Source: Planctomycetaceae bacterium (GTDB taxonomy: Bacteria > Planctomycetota > Planctomycetia > Pirellulales > Thermoguttaceae). From it: 9,421 bases of DNA. Numbering within the stretch: position 1 is the stretch's first letter; each line of letters starts with the position of its first letter. This document shows positions 1-6,786 of this stretch, piece by piece. The position numbers and the translations under genes were made by a program. Below the pieces are notes generated by a model that worked only from the letters and a program-made list of their open reading frames with translations, did no database searches and was not told the DNA's origin. The stretch covers positions 1-9,421 of the forward strand of contig JAITQV010000675.1 in NCBI GenBank assembly GCA_031288765.1, read 5' to 3'.

Positions 1-13
1 TGGTATTGGGGAT

Positions 14-153
14 TCTGATCCGGCGGTTGCGCTGCGCTTCACCGCCGGTTATGCACATCACACCCCTTGCGGGGTTAAGATTCCGATTGCCGTGTGGAAA
101 CAAAAATTTGTCGGCTAACGCCGGCGCAATCGTTCGGCGAACGATTGCCTACC
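14..153 (-). repeat. Composite intergenic hairpin repeat (modules B-A), copy 1
   Basis: Read on the - strand (153 to 14), this aligns end to end with 5558-5698 on the + strand. Module B (about 109-153) holds a near-perfect hairpin: 10-bp arms CAATCGTTCG (127-136) and CGAACGATTG (138-147) around a single base. Module A (14-81) has 36 bases (46-81) identical to 5631-5666. It contains ACCCC-GCAA-GGGGT, a stem with a GNRA-type tetraloop (62-75 on the + strand), and a second stem with 8-bp arms at 20-27 and 41-48. No reading frame of note crosses it. It resembles a REP-like or MITE-like non-coding repeat; the family is not one I can name. Confidence 0.8.
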
Positions 154-536
154 TTTTGAATTGTAAATCGTAAAATGGGCAACGGAACGAACGGAATTTC
201 TCGTCCCGGAGTCCCAGGGGCGCAAAATTCCATGGAATTTCTGTTCCCGGAGTCCCAACGGCGCAAAATTCCATGGAATTTCTGTTCACGGAGTCCCAAA
301 GTCGCAAAATTCCATGGAATTTCTGTTCACGGAGTCCCAGGGGCGAAAAATTCCATGGAATTTCTGTTCACGGAGTCCCAACGGTGCAAAATTCCATGGA
401 ATTTCTGCTCACGGAGTCCCAAAGTCGAAAAATTCCATGGAATTTCTATTCACGGAGTCCCAACGGCGCAAAATTCCGCGGAATTCCGCTCGTTCCATTG
501 CCCATTTTACGATTTACAATTCACAAGGTGGGCAAC
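144..536. repeat. Inverted-repeat element enclosing the 41-bp array
   Basis: The left arm 144-199 and right arm 481-536 are reverse complements at 50 of 56 positions, with 26 consecutive perfect pairs (157-182 against 498-523). The arms lie directly outside the tandem array, so one strand can fold into a single long stem whose loop is the array, and the duplex could extrude as a cruciform. The outer ends of the arms overlap the start of module B (the ggtaggcaa-like motif), linking this element to the other intergenic repeats here. No transposase is encoded inside. A MITE-like origin is possible, but no target-site duplication was identified. Confidence 0.8.
208..480. repeat. 41-bp palindromic tandem array, 7 units
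   Basis: The motif GGAGTCCCA starts at 208, 249, 290, 331, 372, 413 and 454, an exact 41-bp period. Each of the first six units contains the perfect 16-bp palindrome AAATTCCATGGAATTT (225-240, then every 41 bp). In the seventh unit the centre CCATGG is replaced by CCGCGG, leaving a 14-bp palindrome at 472-485. The bases after GGAGTCCCA vary in a cycle: units 1 and 4 have GGGGC, units 2 and 5 ACGGC/ACGGT, units 3 and 6 AAGTC, and unit 7 ACGGC. This gives a 123-bp higher-order period. The array is open in all three + frames only because the unit contains no stop codon, so it is called non-coding. It is not a CRISPR array: there are no unique spacers. Confidence 0.92.
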
Positions 537-561
537 CATTTAGTTAATAGTGGATAGTTGA

Positions 562-609
562 TATACTTTCCACGTTTTGAAATTGCTCTTTTAATACGTG
601 AAAAGTATA
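562..609. repeat. Inverted repeat, possible RNA hairpin
   Basis: Arms 562-575 and 596-609 are complementary at 13 of 14 positions, around a 20-base loop. It lies in the gene-free stretch between the tandem array and the module B fragments. No T-run follows it directly, so it does not look like a simple terminator. Confidence 0.5.
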
Positions 610-636
610 GAAAATACGCCAACAAAATACAGAATC

Positions 637-672
637 GAGTTGGAAAAAAGGATGTCCCTAAAATTCCAACTC
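637..672. repeat. Inverted repeat GAGTTGGAA / TTCCAACTC
   Basis: Perfect 9-bp arms at 637-645 and 664-672 flank an 18-base loop. Together with the hairpin at 562-609 it makes the 540-712 stretch unusually structured for untranslated DNA. A small structured RNA is possible, but nothing here identifies a family or a promoter. Confidence 0.45.
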
Positions 673-714
673 TTCAAAAAACAGAACTTACTCGCCGTGT
701 AATGTATAATAAGA

Positions 715-750
715 GTTGCGTCGGCATCAGCCGGCCCTGAATTTTATGTA
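715..750 (+). repeat. Module B fragment (3' half)
   Basis: GTTGCGTCGGC followed by ATCA and GCCGG forms a short stem-loop (721-734, one G-T wobble). It matches the 3' half of module B at 5734-5765, including the downstream stretch resembling ATGAATTTTGT. It is in the + orientation, opposite to the adjacent 5' half at 764-809. Confidence 0.6.
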
Positions 751-763
751 ATGTTGGATGTTT

Positions 764-809
764 CGGTTACCTATCGGCAAGCGATCATTCGGCGAGCGAT
801 TGCCTACCT
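764..809 (-). repeat. Module B fragment (5' half)
   Basis: On the - strand this reads aggtaggcaa, then tcgccgaa, a further cg-containing stem, ataggt and taaccgaaa, in the same order as 5558-5631 on the + strand. Imperfect stem arms lie at 778-783 and 797-802 (5 of 6 pairs). It sits immediately outside module C, on the 3' side of the giant gene. Confidence 0.6.
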
Positions 810-811
810 CT

Positions 812-850
812 TGTTGACATACTTTTAGAAAAAAATTCCGCTTGCGACAC
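812..850 (-). repeat. Module C, left copy
   Basis: This 39-bp segment is the reverse complement of 5520-5558 at 36 of 39 positions, with 24 consecutive identical bases (814-837 against 5533-5556). The core is a seven-T run followed by CTAAAAGTATGTCAA when read on the - strand. The two copies lie outside opposite ends of the giant gene in mirror orientation. Confidence 0.8.
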
Positions 851-888
851 TCACCACTTTCCACTAATCCTGCTCTTTGGGCTTAGAA

Positions 889-925
889 TAAAAAAATGCC
901 GGTTGATTGATATTGTTTTAGGCAC
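889..925 (-). terminator. Weak candidate terminator of the giant gene
   Basis: On the - strand, 8 bases past the stop codon, GTGCC (921-925) can pair with GGCAT (896-900), with one wobble, around a 20-base loop. A run of seven T follows (889-895). The stem is short, so this is only a candidate. Confidence 0.3.
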
Positions 926-932
926 AGCATAC

Positions 933-3900
933 TCAAAATCGTTCTTTTTTATTTATTAAAGCTTCGAGTATTTTTTCGAGCTGAGGACGTGTAATACAAA
1001 CTTGTTCAAAATGCGGAGCAGAACTAAAAACCTCCTTGTCTTTTTCCTCTTCAATTACGTCCGTCCGCGTTGACATCACCTCCTCCTGTAACGCCGTTAA
1101 CCATTCCGGCATTTCAAAACCAACCCCCATTGGCTCCTTCGCAAAATTCTCAATCTGTTCATACAATTCCTTGAATGCGGTTTGCGTACCGTCTTCACGA
1201 ATCTGCCTTACGGCTTTCGGAACAAGACCACACATCCGATCAATCTGCAAAGGCCGCACAAAACGCTCCTGAAGCCGTTCATGAACACTCGGTAACCACA
1301 TCCCATATTTTTCGCTTAACCGTGTGTAACTTCGTAAATGTTCTTCGGCGGCATTGACGCTTCGCCGCGCCACCGCCCGTTCCCACAACAACGCCGCATC
1401 ATCACATCCCGCACGTATCATCGCATCATGAACCCAATACACCGGCTTAAGATTCCACGAAATCCGCTCATAACCCATCTGCACCCGAAGCATGTCCAAC
1501 AACATATAAAGCTTTTCACCATGATCCGAATGAGTTGTCGTACTATTATAATCAACGTATTCCGAATAATTTTCCGCAATCGATTCAAAAATAATTTCCA
1601 GCCGCGAAACCGCTGTTTCCCAATCAATATGTTTGTTTTCAATGTCTTCAAGCAATTTCGCCGCCATCTCCACTTCGCCTTCGTCCCGCTTGATCTTCTG
1701 GAGCGAACGAAGATAATTGCCCACCCCCTGATGCAACATCGCCCGAAGATTGCCGAATCCCATATTTTGTTGCGTAAAAATGTCGTGTCCGTAACGCTGA
1801 ATAAACTGCTTAATTTCGTCCCAATAAGTCCGGTCAACAATCGATTCAATCGGTGAAATACGGATTTGGCGGCTGTGGGAAAGCCAACTCGCAAGAAGCT
1901 GTTCGATAATCCGTTCCATATATTCCACCAAAGCAACATTTTGCGAATTTGACTCCGAACCGGACGACTTGGTAAACCGCCACTTTTTGGAAGAAATCGC
2001 AACACATTTCGTAATCGCCCGCGTTACCGTTTCAACAAGCCGGTCAAATTCCGTAATGGAACCGGGATTGATTGTATTCATCTCTTCCATTTCCTGAATT
2101 GTTTCGAGTATCCGAAACGATTCCGCCAGAAGCCCCAAACGCGGCGCATATTCCATCAACCGCATAATCGCCTGCTGAATACAACGGCAACGGACAATGT
2201 TCGAAGCGGCACCGCCGCGCGATGTCGGAACATACAAAATAGTTTCCCGCGACAACGTCCGAAGCATCGGCTGCCAAAGTTTCCGTACCGTTTTAATATC
2301 ATTGTGGAAAATCGCATAATTCACTTCAAGAACCGCTTTTTGCCACGTTTCGGTAATGTTATGCCAATGTTGAGAACCAAGATACGATTCCAAAATCATT
2401 TTAGCATCACAAACTTCAACATGAGTCCAGATAATCCGGTCAAGTAAAATCTCTTTTGTTCCGCGGTGCCGGTCATATTCCAAAAGAGAATCCGTTGTTC
2501 CGCGCGGCGGCGGAACCCTGTACGCAGACGCCCTACGAAGCAACTCATCCAACCCATTACAATAATTAACAATTTGTGAAAGCCACGAATCCAAATATTG
2601 TATAATATCCTGATTCAATTCCTTACTCAGTTCCGCCGGTTTCAGTCCGGCAATTTTCTCCGTAACATACTTCCAGAGTTTTGACATTGTTACTATAAAT
2701 GTCAACCGTTCACTGATGCGTTCCGTTTCCGCAACAATCTCAAAATCATCATCGTCGTTGAATCCCGACGGGTTCGGCGCATCCATTAGGGAATCGTCAA
2801 TGCCGTCATCTGTTGTGTCCTGATAGGTTACGCCTTCATAAGCCGCTCCGTAAATAGAATCCTTCGGATGAAATGTTTCATCGCCCGGAGGAAATAATTC
2901 GTCCAATTTCCCAAAGATGTCGTCATCATCAACATTGTCAAGAGAATCACCCAACATCGGATCACGCGGTTTTTTCTTTCGCGGTTTCCGTGAAGGTTGC
3001 TGACCGGTTCTTTCGTCGTTTTCGAACAGATCATCACTCAACTCAATATCGGGAACATGCCAGTAATCGTCGGCGTTGGCTTCCGTAAAATCAAAAAACT
3101 TTTTTGTGTGTGTCCAACGTTCCAGCGGCGATAACGGCGGTTTTTCCTTTTTCGGAGCGAATGAAGCGGCGGAGTTTGGTGTCGAATCCGATGTTTTTCC
3201 CGTATTTCCATTTTCCTCTGTGTTTGTCGGGGATTTCCAGAGTTGTTCCATCCAACGCAGTGCGATGGAGTGGAAAGTATAATCGCCTTCGGTCAACGGG
3301 ATTTTTTCCGAATTGCTTAGCCAGTGCATCATCAGAGCCATTGAGGCGACGGGGTCTTGCTGATCGAGCAAGGCTTCCGCCAGCAAGACGTAGGCTTTGG
3401 TTGATTTGAATCGATCAACATGCCGATTCCAAAACGCCACATCACCGGCAGCGGTTCCGGCTTTATACCACACCGCCAACGCTGTGGAAACGACAGTGGC
3501 GGATTCCCACGCCTCCACGCCGGAAAAACTTTCCAAACCGGAAACCTCCGTACTGCCGTATTGATCCCACCAACCAGCCAAATCACTCATTTTGTCCGAA
3601 AGATCGGCTTGTAAATTACCATTCCCCGCTGCCGCCGCTTCCTTCTGAAGCCGGCTGTAAAGATCAAATATTTCTTCCAGCAAGTTGATTAAATCGTCCA
3701 CACGATGATCGTGAATGGAATTTTCAACCGTGTGAAACAGACTGAACGTAGCGCCGAAACCAAGAATTGTCCACGGATCGACAATTGCTCCGCAATTAAT
3801 TCCGCGCCGAATAAGTTCTTCGATTTTCGGTAAATTTTCCGCTGCTTCCTCTAATTTTTCGTGATCAATTCGCAGATGAGCCTCTGTAATCAGGCAATCA

Positions 3901-5216
3901 ATTTGAGTCAACATTCGGGCGGAAGCAACCGAAATGATTTCCGTTTGGTGTTGGGCGGCTTCGGAATATCCCATTCGTGCGAAAATTCGGGCAAGATGCA
4001 TTCGCTGGAGTTGGTCGGCACGGCGTTTCGCCAATTGCCGGTTCAAATCCTGACGGCAACCGCCAAACGGTTGGAAGAGCCGTTGTTTTTCCGCCTGAAT
4101 GCGCGGTTTCATTTTATCGGGAATTTTTTCCAGTAATTGTTCGTAAAACCGGTCGCGATATCCGGCAATAAGCGGCATCAAATCAGTCAACGAAGTTTCC
4201 GAGCTGTAAGTATGGGGCGTATCGCCGCAAACACCGGAACCCATTAACATTGTTCCGGCTAAAACCGCTCCTGCTTCGTAGAGGAGTTCGTCAACGGGAA
4301 TTGTTGCTGCTTCGGATTCACCGGTGTAAGCGTTTTCGATGCGGCGCAAAATTCCGTCCACCGTAACCTGATGAATTACGAAACGGCTGTAATATCCGTC
4401 TTTATCGATTAAGTTGGGGTCCCAGATTCCGAAGTGGTAATTTGGTTTTCGGTTTACGGGATGATCGAAGTCGTAGGCGCGTGAATCGAGAACGAGTTCC
4501 TGAAGTCTTTTCACATCAAAACAGGCTTCATACAGGATTTGCGGATCAGTATTGCGTAAGGTTGCCAACGCCTGATCGACAACCGCCTGATATCTTCCGA
4601 AGGCGGTTCCGATGCCGTTGATATAAAGCGGAATCGGCGCAACCCATTCTTTTTCATAAGGTTGATGTTTTTCTTCGCCTTCGAGGATTGGAACGGGGCG
4701 ATAACCGATATAATCGTTTAGGTCGGAGATGGTATCACGGACAATCCGTTCGGTTTCTGTCCAGGGGCTTCCCTGTTGCAAAACGGTTTCAAACGCTTTA
4801 GCGAGAAAAAACGCATTGAAGAGATGTTCATCTGTTTGGTGAAATAAAAGATCGCAATGGTAATTACGGTATGCGGTTAACAGATGTTCCCGCATCAAGC
4901 GCAAAACCAAACCGGCTTGATCTTCAATCCGAAACGCTTCCGATTCCTGCGATAACAGAAGCAATTCCCGCTCCAGATATTCGATTACTTTCAATGCCGG
5001 AAAAGAATTTTTTTCATAATGTTCCGATTGTGGGTGATTAACAGCGGGCTTTACGGAACCTGGCACGGACGGGGAATTTTGTTGTGTCAGTTGGGCGTAA
5101 AGGGAGTTCAGGGCTTGAAAAAAGCGTATATCTCTATTTCCTGAAGAGAAATTCAGATATCCGAGAACATCTTTAATCACATTGGGCGAATCGGCTTTTA
5201 GAGACGGATCGTTCAT
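933..5216 (-). CDS. Giant orphan protein of unknown function (1427 aa)
   Basis: I do not recognise this family and assign no function. The protein has no visible signal peptide or membrane segment, so it is probably cytoplasmic. Residues 1 to about 665 are largely helical, with tryptophan-rich stretches, a Gly/Cys patch (MGSGVCGDTPHTY near residue 327), and helical-hairpin stretches around 390-500 and 620-665 that look TPR-like. Residues about 665-825 are a probable disordered linker: Ser/Thr/Asn/Pro-rich, then a basic run RKPRKKKPRD near 745, then acidic runs DNVDDDDIF and FNDDDDFE. Residues about 825-1427 are again helical. The frame also extends to a TTG at 5243, but I prefer ATG 5216, which has GGAACGAG a few bases upstream; no ribosome site is seen before the TTG. 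It is transcribed alone and is bracketed by mirror-image repeats. Such large lineage-specific proteins are common in planctomycetes. Confidence 0.88.
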   Translation of the reverse strand: MNDPSLKADSPNVIKDVLGYLNFSSGNRDIRFFQALNSLYAQLTQQNSPSVPGSVKPAVNHPQSEHYEKNSFPALKVIEYLERELLLLSQESEAFRIEDQAGLVLRLMREHLLTAYRNYHCDLLFHQTDEHLFNAFFLAKAFETVLQQGSPWTETERIVRDTISDLNDYIGYRPVPILEGEEKHQPYEKEWVAPIPLYINGIGTAFGRYQAVVDQALATLRNTDPQILYEACFDVKRLQELVLDSRAYDFDHPVNRKPNYHFGIWDPNLIDKDGYYSRFVIHQVTVDGILRRIENAYTGESEAATIPVDELLYEAGAVLAGTMLMGSGVCGDTPHTYSSETSLTDLMPLIAGYRDRFYEQLLEKIPDKMKPRIQAEKQRLFQPFGGCRQDLNRQLAKRRADQLQRMHLARIFARMGYSEAAQHQTEIISVASARMLTQIDCLITEAHLRIDHEKLEEAAENLPKIEELIRRGINCGAIVDPWTILGFGATFSLFHTVENSIHDHRVDDLINLLEEIFDLYSRLQKEAAAAGNGNLQADLSDKMSDLAGWWDQYGSTEVSGLESFSGVEAWESATVVSTALAVWYKAGTAAGDVAFWNRHVDRFKSTKAYVLLAEALLDQQDPVASMALMMHWLSNSEKIPLTEGDYTFHSIALRWMEQLWKSPTNTEENGNTGKTSDSTPNSAASFAPKKEKPPLSPLERWTHTKKFFDFTEANADDYWHVPDIELSDDLFENDERTGQQPSRKPRKKKPRDPMLGDSLDNVDDDDIFGKLDELFPPGDETFHPKDSIYGAAYEGVTYQDTTDDGIDDSLMDAPNPSGFNDDDDFEIVAETERISERLTFIVTMSKLWKYVTEKIAGLKPAELSKELNQDIIQYLDSWLSQIVNYCNGLDELLRRASAYRVPPPRGTTDSLLEYDRHRGTKEILLDRIIWTHVEVCDAKMILESYLGSQHWHNITETWQKAVLEVNYAIFHNDIKTVRKLWQPMLRTLSRETILYVPTSRGGAASNIVRCRCIQQAIMRLMEYAPRLGLLAESFRILETIQEMEEMNTINPGSITEFDRLVETVTRAITKCVAISSKKWRFTKSSGSESNSQNVALVEYMERIIEQLLASWLSHSRQIRISPIESIVDRTYWDEIKQFIQRYGHDIFTQQNMGFGNLRAMLHQGVGNYLRSLQKIKRDEGEVEMAAKLLEDIENKHIDWETAVSRLEIIFESIAENYSEYVDYNSTTTHSDHGEKLYMLLDMLRVQMGYERISWNLKPVYWVHDAMIRAGCDDAALLWERAVARRSVNAAEEHLRSYTRLSEKYGMWLPSVHERLQERFVRPLQIDRMCGLVPKAVRQIREDGTQTAFKELYEQIENFAKEPMGVGFEMPEWLTALQEEVMSTRTDVIEEEKDKEVFSSAPHFEQVCITRPQLEKILEALINKKERF

Positions 5217-5378
5217 AATGCTCGTTCCGATAAAAAACGTCAAATTGATAGGGATAATGGTTTAATTTTCGGGTTGTTGGTGTGGCGGCAGTCTGGAAGA
5301 GTATGCAATTTGGGCGGGATTGGCGATTATTTTGTGGTGTGAAACTCAGGATTTCTGACCACACGAACAACACTACTA
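5217..5378 (-). other. Leader of the giant gene, with nested hairpin
   Basis: This untranslated stretch separates the candidate -10 box from the preferred ATG. It contains a nested inverted repeat: TGTGG/CCACA arms at 5333-5337 and 5359-5363, with inner arms TCAG/CTGA at 5346-5349 and 5355-5358. No known riboswitch class was recognised. It is gene-free apart from the nine extra codons that would be used if the TTG start were real. Confidence 0.3.
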
Positions 5379-5384
5379 ATTATA
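5379..5384 (-). promoter_or_regulatory. Candidate -10 box (TATAAT) for the giant gene
   Basis: The - strand reads a perfect TATAAT about 160 bases upstream of ATG 5216. No good -35 hexamer lies 17 bases further upstream (the site there is CTTTTC), so the call rests on the -10 box and its orientation. Confidence 0.35.
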
Positions 5385-5519
5385 TAAAGCATAGTTTAGT
5401 CGAAAAGAACCGGAGGTCTAGGGGGCAAGAATAAAGTTAGCCAATCTTTTTCGAGTATTTGTTCAGTCCTTTGTTGAGTAATTCGTAAAACAAACCTTGT
5501 AATTAGTTGAGAATGAATA

Positions 5520-5558
5520 GTGTCGTAAGCGAAATTTTTTTCTAAAAGTATGTCAATA
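5520..5558 (+). repeat. Module C, right copy
   Basis: Mirror partner of 812-850 (36 of 39 positions complementary). Module B begins directly at 5558, so on this side modules C, B and A are contiguous (5520-5698). Confidence 0.8.
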
Positions 5559-5698
5559 GGTAGGCAACCCTTCGCCGAAAGGCTTTCACCTATGGTTGCG
5601 TCGGCAATAGGTTTCTGCACGGTAACCGAAATCTTAACCCCGCAAGGGGTGTGATGTGCATAACCGTAAGCGGAGCGAAGCGCAACCTACGGATCAGA
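5558..5698 (+). repeat. Composite intergenic hairpin repeat (modules B-A), copy 2
   Basis: This has the same order of blocks as 153-14 on the - strand: aggtaggcaa, ttcgccgaa, gttgcgtcggc, then module A. Module A (5631-5698) begins with 36 bases identical to copy 1, including the ACCCC-GCAA-GGGGT stem-loop at 5637-5650, and ends with the shared GGATCAGA (5691-5698). The second stem pairs CCGTA (5664-5668) with TACGG (5688-5692). Relative to copy 1, two of its base pairs have changed on both sides (G-C to T-A and C-G to A-T), so pairing is retained although sequence is not. The module B stem here is CAACC/GGTTG (5565-5569, 5594-5598). Confidence 0.8.
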
Positions 5699-5700
5699 AA

Positions 5701-5765
5701 GGCAACCGTTGGGTGAAAACCTCTCGCCGAACGGTTGCGTCGGCATTAGCCGACAATGAATTTGT
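5701..5765 (+). repeat. Extra module B copy with two stem-loops
   Basis: The first stem pairs CAACCGTT (5703-5710) with AACGGTTG (5730-5737). The second pairs GTCGGC (5739-5744) with GCCGAC (5749-5754) around ATTA. Compared with copy 1 (CAATCG/CGATTG) the first stem shows a T-A to C-G exchange that keeps pairing. It lies just past the stop codon of the anti-sigma kinase gene. No T-run follows on the - strand, so a terminator role is unproven. Confidence 0.7.
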
Positions 5766-5793
5766 ACAATGTTGATTGTTTGGGATTTGTGTT

Positions 5794-6222
5794 TTAATGT
5801 TCGCGATCTTTTTCAAATTCGAGAACATTTCCACTTTCGTTCCATTTTACACGCGAAACAAAACTCTTAATAAGAAAAACTCCACGCCCCGAAGTTACCA
5901 AAAGATGTTCGGGATCAGTCGGATCGGGAATCGCGTTCGGGTCAAAACCGGAACCCTCGTCTTCAATACGTATGTATATTCGCTGACTGTTTAACCGGCA
6001 GGAAAAATGAACCCGCTTCGCCGGATCGGAGCCGTTACCGTGCTGAATGGCATTGACAAGAGCTTCTTCCAATGCCATATTGACAGCAAACTCATCCTTA
6101 TTACTCCAACCGCCCAACTTAACCTGTTCCATAACCTCCTCAATGAGATCATGAGCAATCTTCATGTCGCTTGGAAAAGAGCAATCTTTCGACCAACTCC
6201 ATAATCGGGCATCCGAATCCAT
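5794..6222 (-). CDS. RsbW-type anti-sigma factor / serine kinase (GHKL ATPase)
   Basis: This is a 142-residue single-domain HATPase_c protein of the RsbW/SpoIIAB type. By family knowledge such proteins bind a partner (often a sigma factor) and phosphorylate a STAS antagonist on serine, which switches the partnership. Visible motifs are the N box EEALVNAIQHGN (residues 52-63, with Glu53 and Asn57 placed for ATP and Mg binding), the G1 box EDEGSGFDP (87-95) and the G2-like GRGVFLI (112-118). The length is normal for the family. The ATG at 6222 has GGAG (6231-6234) 8 bases upstream. The STAS gene precedes it on the same strand with a 106-bp gap, so the two are probably co-transcribed. No sigma factor or phosphatase gene lies in the window, so the controlled target is unknown. 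Confidence 0.9.
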   Translation of the reverse strand: MDSDARLWSWSKDCSFPSDMKIAHDLIEEVMEQVKLGGWSNKDEFAVNMALEEALVNAIQHGNGSDPAKRVHFSCRLNSQRIYIRIEDEGSGFDPNAIPDPTDPEHLLVTSGRGVFLIKSFVSRVKWNESGNVLEFEKDREH

Positions 6223-6328
6223 GTATTACACTCCAAAACCTAGAAGCCGAAAAGATTCACTCCGGTAACATTAACAAATATCAATATCACCGGCTCTTTG
6301 TAAAATTAACGGGTTATGGTCTATCCCT

Positions 6329-6697
6329 TTATTTGTCCGTAACAACCGTAAAGGAACGAACTCCCTCATCTTCATTTTTCTTAATCTGAAAAACGTTGTC
6401 GAGTCGGGTAATCCGAAATGCCTCCATGATATTGTCGTCTATCCCGCAAAGAAGCAATGTGGCTTTCACTTCTTTTGCTTTTTTATTCAACGTGATCAAT
6501 GCCCGAAGTGCAGAACTGGACATAAAAAGAACCCGCTCGAAATTCACCAACAGTTTTCGGCAGGCGTGATCGTCCAAAAGGGCAAGGAGTTGATCACCCC
6601 ATTCCTGAATCACAAGATCATCGTTAAGTTTCATATCCCGACTCGTCGCAATTGTAATATCAGCGACTTTCTTTACATCAATTCTCTGTTGGCTCAT
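6329..6697 (-). CDS. STAS-domain anti-sigma factor antagonist
   Basis: This 122-residue single-domain protein resembles SpoIIAA/RsbV, which in its unphosphorylated form captures the anti-sigma kinase and frees the target. The switch region is FMSSSALRALITL (residues 58-70). Aligned with the classical FMDSSGL, Ser61 is the likely phosphorylation site, while the Asp before it is Ser60 and the following Gly is Ala63. The strand-helix pattern continues through LLLCGI (81-86) and the helix IMEAFRITRLDNVFQI (90-105), which is typical of bacterial STAS proteins. The start is well supported: AAGGAG (6708-6713 on the complement) lies 10 bases upstream of the ATG. It is the first gene of an operon with the RsbW-type kinase and is driven by the promoter at 6773-6801. 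Confidence 0.9.
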   Translation of the reverse strand: MSQQRIDVKKVADITIATSRDMKLNDDLVIQEWGDQLLALLDDHACRKLLVNFERVLFMSSSALRALITLNKKAKEVKATLLLCGIDDNIMEAFRITRLDNVFQIKKNEDEGVRSFTVVTDK

Positions 6698-6756
6698 CTT
6701 TTTATGTCTCCTTAAATATTTAAGAAATTTAATTCGGCGGACAACCGCGTCTCACC

Positions 6757-6786
6757 AAATACAGTGTCTCTATTTATACTGTATTT
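6757..6786. promoter_or_regulatory. Operator-like inverted repeat over the STAS-operon promoter
   Basis: Perfect 9-bp arms AAATACAGT (6757-6765) and ACTGTATTT (6778-6786) have a centre-to-centre distance of 21 bp, two helical turns. One arm touches the -10 box and spacer; the other falls where transcription should begin. This is the usual place for a dimeric repressor site. A hairpin at the start of the transcript is the alternative. Confidence 0.5.

Noticed and set aside
75..299. 74-codon - strand frame over the array and module A
   Set aside because: It is made almost wholly of repeat sequence and has no protein-like pattern.
208..480. CRISPR array
   Set aside because: The whole 41-bp unit is repeated, with only a few variable bases. 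There are no unique spacers and no cas genes.
175..557. Three overlapping + strand reading frames with repeated peptides such as MEFLFTESQ and KIPWNF
   Set aside because: The 41-bp unit has no stop codon in any + frame and 41 is not a multiple of 3, so every frame shows the same 41-residue peptide cycle. This is an artefact of the array, and no ribosome site was seen.
558..740. 60-codon + strand frame
   Set aside because: It starts at TTG without a ribosome site, spans two hairpins and ends inside a module B fragment.
1418..2005. 195-codon - strand frame inside the giant gene
   Set aside because: It is an overlapping shadow frame with Arg/Trp-rich composition; the giant frame is continuous and protein-like through this stretch.
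5217..5243. TTG start giving nine more residues to the giant protein
   Set aside because: No ribosome site precedes the TTG, while ATG 5216 has a purine-rich stretch at suitable spacing.
5396..5620. 74-codon - strand frame upstream of the giant gene
   Set aside because: About half of it is modules C and B read in reverse; composition and start are unconvincing.
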